DNA from: Cladorhizidae sp. MBARI D1340-BT2
Lineage: Eukaryota > Porifera > Demospongiae > Poecilosclerida > Cladorhizidae
Assembly (NCBI GenBank): GCA_028752905.1
Contig: JAQNBH010000004.1
Span: 31,982,975-32,046,974 of the forward strand
Length of the DNA: 64,000 nt
Reading direction: 5' to 3'
In this document: piece by piece, positions 22,673-34,331 of the stretch
Numbering within the stretch: position 1 is the first letter of the stretch
How the letters are laid out: each line of letters starts with the position of its first letter
Program-made: the position numbers and the translations under genes
Notes under the pieces: model-generated
What the model saw: only the letters and a program-made list of their open reading frames with translations
The model's database searches: none
What the model was told of the DNA's origin: nothing

Positions 22673-23351
22673 AAGCCATCTTACAATGTCCAGTGATAAA
22701 ATAGCATATGTAAGAATGTGTCTGAACAATGGCAGGTAACTGGGACACAACAGCGCACAAAAAGAGGAAGAAACCATACATGCATCACAAGTATAATGAC
22801 GAGACGACATTCATATAGACATAATAAATATGCAAGGTAATAATAACACACCAGCAGTGATCAATAAACAGCAGTGTTAATCCCTAGGTGTTTATTATTA
22901 TTATTTTAATTTTATATATTTTTCCCCTTCCATATCCCGGGGGGGGGGGGGGGGGGGGGGGGGAGGTCGAGACAGGGAGGGGAGTATTGTCCAGCCCAGT
23001 AGGTGTGAAAATTCAACGAACCACATCCACACTGCATGTGTTACACCTACTGGTAGCCATTAACAGTGCTGGTTATGTACAGTGTCACATTCCTTTATGG
23101 GATAAACAGTAACGCCCGCTGATGATGCGGTAGGGTTGTCAGGTGAAATGACTATGATGGCGCGTTAACAAAACAATATTCAGGAAGATACACACCAGTC
23201 ACTTACACGTGCCAAAAGTGAAACAAGTGCAAAGTGGCAAGAGTGAAACAAAAAGTGCGAAGTGGTGTTGCGTTAGATACCATTACCTACCTGTAGTTCA
23301 GATGCAATGTCCTTGGGTGGCTCTTAGGGGAGGGAAAGATCTAACTACTAT
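22673..23351. other. No recognised gene; poly-G at 22939-22963
   Basis: A run of about 25 G lies at 22939-22963, with short frames around it. Homopolymer length may be an assembly estimate. Confidence 0.4.
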
Positions 23352-25112
23352 AGTAAATGTATTGGGCATCCACACTAAAGAGATCCAGTTAATGCATTGC
23401 ATCCACACTCAAGAGATCCAGTTAATGTATTATATATATATGCATCCACACTAAAGAGATCCAGTTAATGCATTGTATATATATGCATCCTCACTAAACA
23501 GATCCAGTTAATGTATTGTATATATATATGCATCCACACTAAAGAGATCCAGTTAATGTATTGTATATATATGCATCCACACTAAAGAAATCCAGTTAAT
23601 GCATTGTATATATATGCATCCACACTAAAGAGATCCAGTTAATGTATTGTATATATATGCATCCACATTAAAGAGATCCAGTTGATGTATTGTATATATA
23701 TGCATCCACACCAAAGAGATCTAGTTAATGTATTGTATATATGCATCCACACTAAAGAGATCCAGTTAATGTATTGTATATATATGCATCCACACTAAAC
23801 AGATCTAGTTAATGTATTGTATATATGCATCCACACTAAAGTCCAGTTAATGTATTGTATATATATGCATCCACACTAAAGATATCCAGTTAATGTATTT
23901 TATATATATATGCATCCACACTAAAGAGATCTAGTTAATGTATTGTATATCTATGCATCCACACTAAAGATATCCAGTTAATGTATTGTATATATATATG
24001 CATCCACACTAAAGAGATCCAGTTAATGTATTGTATATATATGCATCCACACTAAAGAGATCCAGTTAATGTATTGTATATATATGCATCCACACTAAAG
24101 AGATCCAGTTAATGTATTGTATATATATATGCATCCACACTAAAGAGATAGTTAATGTATTGTATATATATATGCATCCACACTAAAGAGATCCAGTTAA
24201 TGTATTGTATATATATGCATCCACACTAAAGAGATCCAGTTAATGTATTGTATATATATATGCATCCACACTAAAGAGATCCAGTTAATGTATTGTATAT
24301 ATATATGCATCCACACTAAAGAGATCCAGTTAATGTATTGTATATATATGCATCCACACTAAAGAGATCCAGTTAATGTATTGTATATATATGCATCCAC
24401 ACCAGTTAATGTATTGTATATATATGCATCCACACTAAAGAGATCTAGTTAATGTATTGTATATATATGCATCCACACTAAAGAGATCCAGTTAATGTAT
24501 TGTATATATATGCATCCACACTAAAGAGATCCAGTTAATGTATTGTATATATATATGCATCCACACTAAAGAGATAGTTAATGTATTGTATATATATGCA
24601 TCCACACTAAAGAGATCTAGTTAATGTATTGTATATATATGCATCCACACTAAAGAGATCCAGTTAATGCATTGTATATATATGCATCCACACTAAAGAG
24701 ATCCAGTTAATGTATTGTATATATATATGCATCCACACTAAAGAGATCCAGTTAATGTATTGTATATATATATGCATCCACACTAAAGAGATCCAGTTAA
24801 TGCATTGTATATATATGCATCCACACTAAAGAGATCCAGTTAATGTATTGTATATATATATGCATCCACACTAAAGTCCAGTTAATGTATTGTATATATA
24901 TATATATGCATCCACACTAAAGAGATCCAGTTAATGTATTGTATATATATATATATATGCATCCACACTAAAGAGATCCAGTTAATGTATTGTATATATA
25001 TATGCATCCACACTAAAGAGATCCAGTTAATGTATTGTATATATATGCATCCACACTAAAGAGATCCAGTTAATAATGTATTGTATATATATGCATCCAC
25101 ACTAAAGAGATC
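23352..25112. repeat. About 43-bp minisatellite with variable (TA)n, about 40 units
   Basis: The unit is TATATGCATCCACACTAAAG, AGATCCAGTTAATGTATTG and a TA run that varies from about 2 to 7 dinucleotides. Some units lack the GAGATC or the AAGAGATC segment. It ends abruptly at 25112 in AGATCCAGCTAAACG. Confidence 0.96.
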
Positions 25113-25518
25113 CAGCTAAACGTGAGCCAACCTCTCCTCGGTCATTGTCACATGTAGTTGTGGAGAACGCGGACAGTTCTAGCGATACCCTCATATTCAC
25201 ACGAGTCACGGGGACAGTGGAGGGATTTAAAAAAATATATATTTTGGAAAAATAAGTTGCTGGCACTTCCTCATAGTAGCAGCACAAGGGGGGAAGATTA
25301 GCATCAGGGCTAGATGCTAACATGCTTCCATAAAGCAAGCTCTGCCGGAAGCAATTCGGGTGAGGGCAGATCATCATTATACAATTTCTGAAGTCTACAG
25401 AAACATAAATTACTACAACTGAAGGCACAAGACCAACCAAAACCAAAATCAACAATAACACATCAAGCAAAGTAGCAAGTTCTTGCATGGGAATTGCGAG
25501 ATTGTTGATCTGAAACAA
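25113..25518 (-). CDS. Hypothetical protein with one hydrophobic segment, uncertain
   Basis: A minus frame of about 138 codons (25102-25518) ends inside the edge of the 43-bp array. It has a strongly hydrophobic stretch (LLDVLLLILVLVGLVPSVVV, about residues 17-36) that could span a membrane. After that come six cysteines, including CPHPNC and CC. No family is recognised. The sequence upstream of the ATG contains TTGTTTCAG, a possible splice acceptor, so it could be an internal or last exon. A piggyBac terminus lies 30 bp further up. Its stop depends on minisatellite sequence. Chance coding is a real alternative. Confidence 0.3.
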
Positions 25519-25545
25519 CTTGATCTATGAAATGGTATAGCTACT

Positions 25546-25895
25546 TTAACCCACTCACCGTCGTAAGTGCTTACTGGCGCAAAATGGATGACGATCAACA
25601 TACACACACACACACACATACCCACATAGCTCGTAGGTAACTAAGGTAACCAAGGTAACTGTGTAGGTCACAGTTGAAGTCGAGGGTCTGAAAATATGGC
25701 ATTACCATTCGACCAAGACTGGGCTCTGGAGCTGCCGTTTGGCGATGACTTCACCCTCCCAGCAGACAGCGAGAGCCACGACGAAGAAGATGCTGTGATG
25801 CAGGTATGCCTCGGAGATTATGATGCGCACTCTGAGGACATGGCATATCTCAGGAGAGCTGTTATTTCTGATGAAGAAGATGATGGTAATTGAGG
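25546..25895 (+). mobile_element. piggyBac-like 5' end with start of the transposase gene
   Basis: TTAA (25546-25549) is followed by CCCACTCACCGTCGTAAG, the same inverted-repeat end found on the deleted piggyBac at 61615. piggyBac elements insert at TTAA and begin CCC. The frame at 25696-25893 starts MALPFDQDWALELPFGDDF and is very acidic (DEEDAV, SDEEDDGN), as the disordered N-termini of piggyBac transposases usually are. No catalytic core follows and no right end (GGGTTAA) was found before the next array, so the copy is truncated. The link between ORF and element rests on position and composition. Confidence 0.6.
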
Positions 25896-26547
25896 TGATC
25901 AGTTTCAAGGCTAGTACAGATGAGGTCAGCAGGTGTAGATAGCTAGAACAATTTTCATAGATAACTAGAGATACGAATAGATCAATAATAAAAGTTGATA
26001 GCCTGAACTTTACACGCAGCTCGAGCTATTATGATTTTGTATAGTTATCATAGTTATCGTCTCTGACGGCTTCTGCCTCAGACTTGGTAATGTATGTCCA
26101 ACTGGTTCTGTTTACTCTCCATCAGCGTCTCCTCCTCCTCTACTTCTCCTACTCTACTTGCTTCCTCTCCTCCAATCTACTCTTGGTCAAATAACAGGTG
26201 CATTATAAACATAATCATATATTGTGGTTTAGTTGCCAGGCAACTAGATTTCACTGAAAGCAACTAGATTTCACTGAAATAATAATCATGGGCAATCTAG
26301 TGATATATGGTTGCTACATGTATATATGGTTTCAATTACTGAATAATGTCTTTAATATTGCAGTTGGAGGTTGGGCTAATTTCCACACCATTCCTCTGCT
26401 GTATAAGTTACTGCATTGGTATATTTCTGTCTCCCACAACTTCTGGAATTGCCGGCTTCTACATCAACAGCTGTTGCCATTATAATCTTTGCACATTGAA
26501 AGATTTTGTTGAACTCAGCATGATCTTTTGTTTCAATGACTGATAGG
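25896..26547. other. No recognised gene
   Basis: A 21-bp direct duplication (CAACTAGATTTCACTGAAA) lies near 26240-26280. Short frames only. Confidence 0.4.
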
Positions 26548-28470
26548 CCAAAATAACTATATGCATCCACTCTGTCTGACTGATAGGTCAAAATAACTAT
26601 ACAATATATTTTGCTACCTCCACGTTTCATTTTATTTTACAAATAGACCAGCTAAGCTAAACTATGAAGTTTTAAACTTACAGTTTAGCTCCTCACTAAA
26701 CAATTGCTGCTTGAAAATAACTACACACCCCTTCTTAACAAGCGCGAGCTAGCAGTTTAGCAATTCCATGCACATGCGTATGCATCCACTCTGTCTAACT
26801 GATAGGTCAATAACTATATGCATCCACTCTGTCTAACTGATAGGTCAAAATAACTATATGTGTCCACTCTGTCTAACTGATAGGCCAAAATAACTATATG
26901 CATCCACTCTGTCTAACTGATAGGTCAAAATAACTATATGCATCCACTCTGTCTAACTGATAGGCCAAAATAACTTTATGCATCCACTCTGTCTAACTGA
27001 TAGGTCAAAATAACTATATGCATCCACTCTGTCTAACTGATAGGTCAAAATAACTATATGCATCCACTCTGTCTAACTGATAGGTCAAAATAACTATATG
27101 CGTCCACTCTGTCTAACTGATAGGTCAAAATAACTATATGCGTCCACTCTGTCTAACTGATAGGTCAAAATAACTATATGCGTCCACTCTGTCTGACTGA
27201 TAGGTCAAAATAACTATATGCGTCCACTCTGTCTAATTGATAGGTCAAAATAACTATATGCATCCACTCTGTCTAACTGATAGGTCAAAATAACTATATG
27301 CATCCACTCTGTCTAACTGATAGGTCAAAATAACTATATGCATCCACTCTGTCTAACTGATAGGTCAAAATAACTATATGCGTCCACTCTGTCTAACTGA
27401 TAGGTCAAAATAACTATATGCATCCACTCTGTCTGACTGATAGGTCAAAATAACTATATGCATCCACTCTGTCTAACTGATAGGTCAAAATAACTATATG
27501 CATCCACTCTGTCTAACTGATAGGTCAAAATAACTATATGCATCTACTCTGTCTAACTGATAAGCCAAAATAACTATATGCATCCACTCTGTCTAACTGA
27601 TAGGTCAAAATAACTATATGCGTCCACTCTGTCTGACTGATAGGTTATATGCATCCACTCTGTCTAACTGATAGGTCAAAATAACTATATGCATCTACTC
27701 TGTCTAACTGATAAGCCAAAATAACTATATGCATCCACTCTGTCTAACTGATAGGTCAAAATAACTATATGCATCCACTCTGTCTGACTGATAGGTCAAA
27801 ATAACTATATGCATCCACTCTGTCTAACTGATAGGTCAAAATAACTATATGTGTCCACTCTGTCTAACTGATAGGTCAAAATAACTATATGTGTCCATTC
27901 TGTCTAACTGATAGGCCAAAATAACTATATGCATCCACTCTGTCTAACTGATAGGTCAAAATAACTATATGTGTCCATTCTGTCTAACTGATAGGTCAAA
28001 ATAACTATATGCATCCACTCTGTCTAACTGATAGGTCAAAATAACTATAGGTGTCCACTCTGTCTAACTGATACAATAACCACTCTGTCTAACTGATAGG
28101 TCAAAATAACTATATGCATCCACTCTGTCTAACTGATAGGTCAAAATAACTTTACGCATCCACTCTGTCTAACTGATAGGTCAAAATAACCACTCTGTCT
28201 AACTGATAGGTCAAATAACTATGTGTCCATTCTGTCTAACTGATAGGTCAAAATAACCACTCTGTCTAACTGATAGGTCAAAATAACTATATGCATCCAC
28301 TCTGTCTGACTGATAGGTCAAAATAACTATATGCATCCACTCTGTCTAACTGATAGGTCAAAATAACTATATGCATCCACTCTGTCTGACTGATAGGTCA
28401 AAATAACTATATGCATCCACTCTGTCTAACTGATAGGTCAAAATAACTATATGCATCCACTCTGTCTGAT
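26548..28470. repeat. 40-bp minisatellite, about 46 units
   Basis: The unit is ACTATATGCATCCACTCTG, TCTAACTGATAGGTCAAAAT and A. Two founder-like units (26548-26600) are separated from the main array (26780-28470) by about 175 bp of other sequence. The main array is very regular to 27640, then shows deleted units (near 27645, 28075, 28190, 28220). Variants include TGTG or TGCG for TGCA and TCTGAC for TCTAAC. Confidence 0.97.
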
Positions 28471-28585
28471 GATTTCCCTTGCAATTTACTGTAATTCCTG
28501 CAAATGTGAAAGAAATTGATATTCTGTTACAAACAATAGATTTAAAATCAGTTCTAGTGTGCAACATAGAAAGTAGCTTCACTCC

Positions 28586-28765
28586 GTGATTCAGGGGCCC
28601 AAGAAGTGATTCAGGGGCCCAAGAAGTGATTCAGGGGCCCAAGAAGTGATTCAGGGACCCAAGAAGTGATTCAGGGACCCAAGAAGTGATTCAGGCGCCC
28701 AAGAAGTGATCTAGGGGCATAAGAAGTGATTCAGGGGCCCAAGAGGTGATTCAGGGGCCCAAGAA
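28586..28765. repeat. 20-bp tandem repeat, nine units
   Basis: GTGATTCAGGGGCCCAAGAA repeats exactly every 20 bp, with a divergent seventh unit (GTGATCTAGGGGCATAAGAA). Confidence 0.97.
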
Positions 28766-29135
28766 GTGGTATAAAACTCAGTACACTGAGACTCTCCTTA
28801 TGTGATCCGAGGCCAATGACCTCATGAGCATCAAGAAACTTGAAGCAATTGTGGAATGTTGGTATGAAGTGAGTGTGTCTTGCAACCATCAAGTTTGGCA
28901 CAAGTCTAGAAGTGGTACCCTCTTAATTAGATTCCACTACATTGTGTACCAACTAATAGCTGTTTCCAATTAGGACGATTCTAGAAAAAACATGCCTGGT
29001 GCCCAGCACAATGTGTATATATAGCCCGTACCAGTGTGCTCGCAGCCCAATCCGCTCTGGACCTATGGGATGCTCTGTTGTACCTTTTCTTCTAAGGCTC
29101 TTTACATCCAGGGCTACCTGGTCAAGGCTTTCAAG
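28766..29135. other. No recognised gene
   Basis: Unique-looking spacer between two arrays. No motif was seen. Confidence 0.4.
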
Positions 29136-30830
29136 AACACAAATAGCAACCCTTGTCGACCAGCAACCCTTGTCGACCAGCAACCGTTGTTGACCATAAA
29201 CCCTTGTTGACCAGCAACCCTTGTTGAAAAGCAACCCTTGTTGACCAGCAACCCTTGTTGGCCAGAAACCCTTGTCAACCAGCAACCCTTGTTGAAAAGC
29301 AACCCTTGTTGAAAAGCGACCCTTGTTAACAAGCAACCCTTGTCGACAAGCAACCCTTGTTGAACAGAAACCCTTGGTGACCAACAATCCTTGTCGACAA
29401 GCAACCCTTGTTAAAAAGCAACCCTTGTTGAAAAGAAACCCTTGTTGGCCAGAAACTCTTGTTGACCAGCAACCCTTGTTGACCAGCAACCCTTGTTGAC
29501 CAGTAACTCTTGTTGGCAAGCAACCCGCAACCCTTGTTGAACAGAAACCCTTGGTGACCAGCAACCCTTGTTGACCAGCAACCCTTGTCGACCAGCATCC
29601 CTTGTCGACCAGCAACCCTGGTTGACCAGAAACCCTTGTCAACAATGTCGACCAGCAACCCTTGTTGAATAGAAACCTTTGGTGACCAGCAACCCTTGTT
29701 GACAAGCAACCCTTGTTAAAAAGCAACCCTTGTTGACGAGCAACCCTTGTCGAAAAGTAACCCTTGTCGACCAGCATCCCTTGTCAACAATGTCGACCAG
29801 CAACCCTTGTCGACCAGCAACCCTTGTTGACCAGCAACCCTTGTCGACAAGCAACCCTTGTTGAATAGAAACCTTTGGTGACCAGCAACCCTTGTCGAAA
29901 AGTAACCCTTGTTGACCAGAAACCCTTGTTGACCAGCAACCTTGTTGACCAACAACCCTTGTCGACCAGAAATCCTTGTCGACAAGCAACCCTTGTCGAC
30001 CAGCAACCCTTGTCGACCAGCAACTCTTGTCGACCAGCAACCCTTGTCGACCAGCAACCCTTGTTGCCTTGTTGACCAGAAACCCTTGTCGACCAGCAAC
30101 CCTTGTCAACAATGTCGACCAGCAACCCTTGTTGACCAGCAACCCTTGTTGACCAGTAACCCTTGTCGAAAAGTAACCCTTGTTGACCAGAAACCCTCAT
30201 TGACCAGCAACCTTGTTGACCAACGACCCTTGTCGACCAGAAATCCTTGTCGACCAGCAACCCTTGTCAACCAGCAACCCTTGTCGACCAGAAACCCTTG
30301 TCGACCAGCAACCCTTGTCGACCAGCAACTCTTGTCGACCAGCAACCCTTGTCGACCAGAAACCCTTGTCAACCAGCTACCCTTGTCGACCAGCAACCCT
30401 TGTCGACCAGCAACCCTTGTCGACGAGCAACCCTTGTTGAAAAGCAACCCTTGTCGACCAGCAACCCTTGTTGAAAAGCAACCCTTGTCGACCAGCAACC
30501 CTTGTTGAAAAGCAACCCTTGTTGACCAGCAACCCTTGTCAACAATGTCGACCAGCAACCCTTGTCGACCAGCAACCCTTGTGGCCAGAAACCCTTGTCG
30601 ACCAGCAACCCTTGTGGCCAGAAACCCTTGTCGACCAGCAACCCTTGTCGACCAGCAACCCTTGTTGAAAAGCAACCCTTGTTGACCAGCAACCCTTGTC
30701 AACAATGTCGACCAGCAACCCTTGTGGCCAGAAACCCTTGTCGACCAGCAACCCTTGTGGCCAGAAACCCTTGTCGACCAGCAACCCTTGTCGACCAGCA
30801 ACCCTCGTTGACAGCAACCTTGTTAAATTC
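29136..30830. repeat. 17-bp minisatellite, about 100 units
   Basis: The unit is CCAGCAACCCTTGTYGA, with common variants AAAGCAACCC, CCAGAAACCC and CAAGCAACCC. GTCGAC and GTTGAC alternate. The interruption TTGTCAACAATGTCGACC recurs near 29637, 29783, 30107, 30538 and 30700, marking duplicated higher-order blocks. GTGGCCAGAAACCC pairs recur near 30590 and 30725. Since 17 is not a multiple of three and the unit has no stop on the minus strand, all three minus frames stay open for long stretches. These frames are not genes. Confidence 0.97.
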
Positions 30831-31555
30831 CCCCCCATTAAATTCCCCCCCACCCCCCATCCCCCCCAAATTCCTCTCTCGTATTGCAGTTTGTGACTAC
30901 AAACTGAACACACAAAGAAAAGCCTAGTTATTTCATCCACCATGATTAGCACTTCTCACTTCATCAGCTAAATCTATACGGGGTAATATATACGTGGTAT
31001 TTCAGCTTAGGGTTACCAAGATGGGCCTTTTACGGCCGATCATGCATAGCCAATACCTTCATGGAAGCCAAAAAGTTTCCAGGGCGGCTATATATTATGA
31101 TCACGTCCTTCACCATCCCCTCGAAGTGCAAGGCAATGCTGTCCACTACATAAAAGCACTCCACGCGGTATCGAATTATCTGCTGGTTTTCCTCAATTTT
31201 TTTTTAATAGCCAGTGCGGAATTAATACGGATGTCTACATCGCACTGTGGATTTTCCTTTTTAAAAAGGTTATTAACTAGAACTCTGGAATGCTCTTTCT
31301 CACAGGAAATATAAGATCAACACCATCCATCTATATCAACCAAATATATATTGCTCCATTTCACCTTAAAGCACCTGTCACAAACCCCCGCACTTTGTAA
31401 TGTTCCTTAGACATGAAAGGTCTTCGAAGGAACAAAACAATATTGCAAAGACTTAACCACATTAATTAATTAACTCGGCAGTGGACATAATTGGCTTAAT
31501 ATAAAAAAGCTGACATGACATCCTTGAGCTAAACTAGAGGCAGATGCAGATGTTC
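30831..31555. other. No recognised gene; C-rich edge
   Basis: The start is C-rich (CCCCCCCATTAAATTCCCCC duplicated). A 106-codon plus frame at 30994-31314 has no known motif. Confidence 0.35.
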
Positions 31556-31659
31556 ATCGCCAGAATCACTGGCCAGAATCACTGGCCAGGATCACTAGTC
31601 AGAATCACCGGCCAGAATCACTGACCTAGGAATAATGATGCATACTAGCGGCACTATGA
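31556..31659. repeat. 13-14-bp tandem repeat and first copy of an 80-bp duplication
   Basis: GCCAGAATCACTG and variants occur five times. The stretch 31580-31659 recurs exactly at 32341-32420. Confidence 0.9.
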
Positions 31660-32340
31660 TTATGCAGCCATCGATGCAATGCCACCCCCTCCAGATGGGG
31701 AGTAGGTAGGCATATGGTGGGGCATTAGCCTACTATTCAAGCCTCTGTGGGGCTATTGACCTGATTTGACAGCTTCAAGTAATACCGACAATACTAGTAT
31801 GCAGTTTGTCCACATTCCATATTTTGCAAGATATTTCCTGTGCAACTCGGGCTGCTGTGTGGGCTGCTCAGCATCTGGGCAGTGGTGCTTATGTCTACTG
31901 TAGGCTGTCGGAACAGTGATCCAAACTGTGGGCATGCAAATTTGTTCATTCCATTCCATCTACCCTTGGAGGATCCTGCATTGCTTCTGGAAAGATGCTT
32001 CTGGAAAGATAAATGAAAGAAGTTCAGGTGTGACATGGAACTAATGAATGTGTACATCAACAGATTTAATGGCAGCCCACGTGGTGAAATGTGTACTCAT
32101 CTTTTCAAAGGGGCGGAGTCAGGTGAAAGCTAGAAATTTCTGTTCGATACCTAAAAAGGAAAAAGGCAGCTAAAGAGAGAGAATCGCAGCAGCCTCCCTC
32201 ATTCTCTTACTTTGAAAAGGTTGTTAGAACACGTCACATGACTAAAGGGCTTCCCCGCACAGTACCTTTTTTTAAACTTGCATCTTGCCCTGTTCTAATT
32301 GCACATCTTCAAATTGTCTTCATCAAGAAGGTTGGAAAGT
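31660..32340. other. Spacer between the two 80-bp direct copies
   Basis: Minus frames at 31753-32060 have no known motif. A duplicated TGCTTCTGGAAAGAT lies near 31982-32010. The spacer could be the body of an element whose ends are the 80-bp copies, but no other support was found. Confidence 0.35.
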
Positions 32341-32420
32341 CACTGGCCAGGATCACTAGTCAGAATCACCGGCCAGAATCACTGACCTAGGAATAATGAT
32401 GCATACTAGCGGCACTATGA
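32341..32420. repeat. Second copy of the 80-bp duplication
   Basis: Identical to 31580-31659, including CATACTAGCGGCACTATGA. A run of about 20 C follows at once. Confidence 0.93.
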
Positions 32421-32669
32421 CCCCCCCCCCCCCCCCCCCCCACCTCCTTCCAGTCTATACCCAGTTCCCGATGTTTCATGTCCCTGGGGATCAAATTACT
32501 CTGATTGTAGTGGTTGCTGTCATGGATACCATCTCAAACCAGTAAGAAGCCTTGACATCTACTCTCAAGCCTGTGTGTGTACCACTGTCTCATGTTACAG
32601 GTGCAGTCATGAATTCAAAGGCACTTTTCCATAAGCAATTGAGATTTGGCGTAGACGAGGTTAGAATAT

Positions 32670-32842
32670 CAGGGTTTCATTTAGGGGGGCAACCCCCCCC
32701 CCCCCTTTGGAAATTGTATTATTAAAAACTTTTGTCACATCTTTAACCATCATGCCCCTCATGCCCCCCTTAATTGCCCCCCCCCCTTGATTCCTCCAGT
32801 TGCCCCCCCCCCCCTTGGAAAATTTTCTTAAATGAAACCCTG
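32670..32842. mobile_element. Short hAT-like miniature element with poly-C core
   Basis: The left end CAGGGTTTCATTTAGG and the inverted right end CAGGGTTTCATTTAAG flank a core of C runs (GCCCCCCCCCC types). AATAT stands on both sides as an apparent 5-bp target duplication. CAGGG ends are usual for hAT elements, whose duplication is normally 8 bp, so the family is uncertain. Confidence 0.65.
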
Positions 32843-33976
32843 AATATGGATTTCACATACTGGAAACAGTTTCAGAAAACAGGGGGGGGGGGGGGGGTCT
32901 GCACAGGCTGCTGAAACATGGAGATCAAAGAAAACTGTAGAATTTAACAGCAACTAGCTCATCAGATGTCTATTACTGTGGAGTTTATTACTGGGGGTGG
33001 AGTCTGCCATGGTCAATATGTGGACTGATGTTGAGAAATGGTGGTGGCTTGTGCGAAATGGTTTCACTAGACTCGTGTTGGACTTATGTTGAACCTGAAA
33101 GTTATCTTTGTGCAGAATGTGTGCAGAATGTGTTATTAATTTTGGCAGCTAATGATGCATAATTCCCAGTGTTGTTCATAACTGTATGGGTGATGGCTAC
33201 ATATTTAGACAGTGTTAATTACCCGTGTCTTGTGCTCAGTTCCTTGACTGAGTCAATTGCCCAGGAGATGTAGAGGCAAAAAACAAACAGCCCCTTGACT
33301 TCCAAATCCCCGCCAAGGTGGGACATTACATGATACGCAAATATTAACATCGCTCACATGGACAACACCATCGCCACTGGCAGCTGACATGGAAACGCGC
33401 ACTCTTGAATAAAGTCACATTAACAATTGCATCACTGGCAGCTGACTTGTTGGGTAACAGACTCTCAGGAGATAGCGCCGTAACTGTTGAAGTCGTCTGC
33501 CGACGATCCTTTACCTTCCCAGTCAGGCGCGGTGAAATTAATAAGTGCTCACTCGGTTGTTTGATAAAGGAAAAACATTCTACAGACGGCACGTGAACCA
33601 ATTTGTACTAGCTTCCAGTCGCTGCTTGTGGGCTAATTTCCAATTTTTCCCCAACTTGGCCACAACTTGCTTTGGGAGGGAATGAGCAGCCATCAAAATA
33701 GCTAATGATCACTTTACTTATGGGCTTTCTCTTCCAGACTTTTACTGCTGCTTATATTGAAGTTCATCTACTTAGTAAAGCAACACGGGCACTTCATACT
33801 TGACAACCCTGATTTGATAACATATTTCCCTGGATTTGAACTTAACTTTCCCTGGAGCATTTTGTTGATGTCAGATTCTATTCTTATGACATTATATAGA
33901 GTATCATTATATAGAGTGTGAAATAAATGTTGAGGCATTGAGCAGACTTAACCACGTGAAAATGCTGTTTAAACAC
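32843..33976. other. No recognised gene; G run at 32882-32897
   Basis: Overlapping frames on both strands at 33344-33601 have no known motif. The rest shows nothing. Confidence 0.35.
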
Positions 33977-34237
33977 TCAAAGTGGTCTAATATCCTTAAA
34001 CTTGGCCTGGATCTCCACCCATCTCTTGGAACTATACTTGAAGTGATTGTCAACAGATATTGGGAGAGGTATAAGAGCAGCCACATTCAATAAGTTGGCC
34101 AGATGACACGTGCAACCAAAGCTGAACACTTGTGGCCACTTAGCTGAATTCTGCTTTCCAGCCATGGCATTCATAATCCTACAATATTCTCCCCTGTTCT
34201 TCCCATTACTGTGTTCAGTGTTTCTTTTGTGTAGCAA
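33977..34237 (-). pseudogene. hAT-type transposase or ZNF862-like fragment
   Basis: The minus frame reads WPQVFSFGCTCHLANLLN, then LIPLPISVDNHFKYSSKRWV. A G-C-x-CHLANL motif followed by a PISVD-hydrophobic-YSSKR block is characteristic of the catalytic region of hAT-derived proteins, including many ZNF862-like invertebrate genes. hAT transposases are RNase-H-fold DNA transposases. The second expected phenylalanine-rich part (FYHFEKSAKR in relatives) is shortened. Only about 86 codons remain, with no flanking exons or inverted ends, so it is a fragment. It lies beside a possible solo LTR and the 3' truncation point of a LINE. Confidence 0.65.
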
Positions 34238-34331
34238 TGTTGCGTATTAGTCCCCGAGGTGATGGATTTGGTTATCTAAATATCCCACCAGCAACAAAAT
34301 CTTTCCTACCCCCTTGTTCATTCCGCCCACC

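Noticed and set aside
22392..22810. Phe/Pro/Ser-rich protein, 118-129 codons
   Set aside because: It is the complement of a polypurine tract.
23352..30830. CRISPR-like arrays
   Set aside because: The arrays have no unique spacers between conserved repeats and no cas genes. The units are contiguous, and the genome is eukaryotic.
29136..30830. Long minus-strand genes reading MLVDKGCWSTRVAGRQGL-like
   Set aside because: A 17-bp stop-free unit keeps all three frames open, so the frames carry no evidence of coding.
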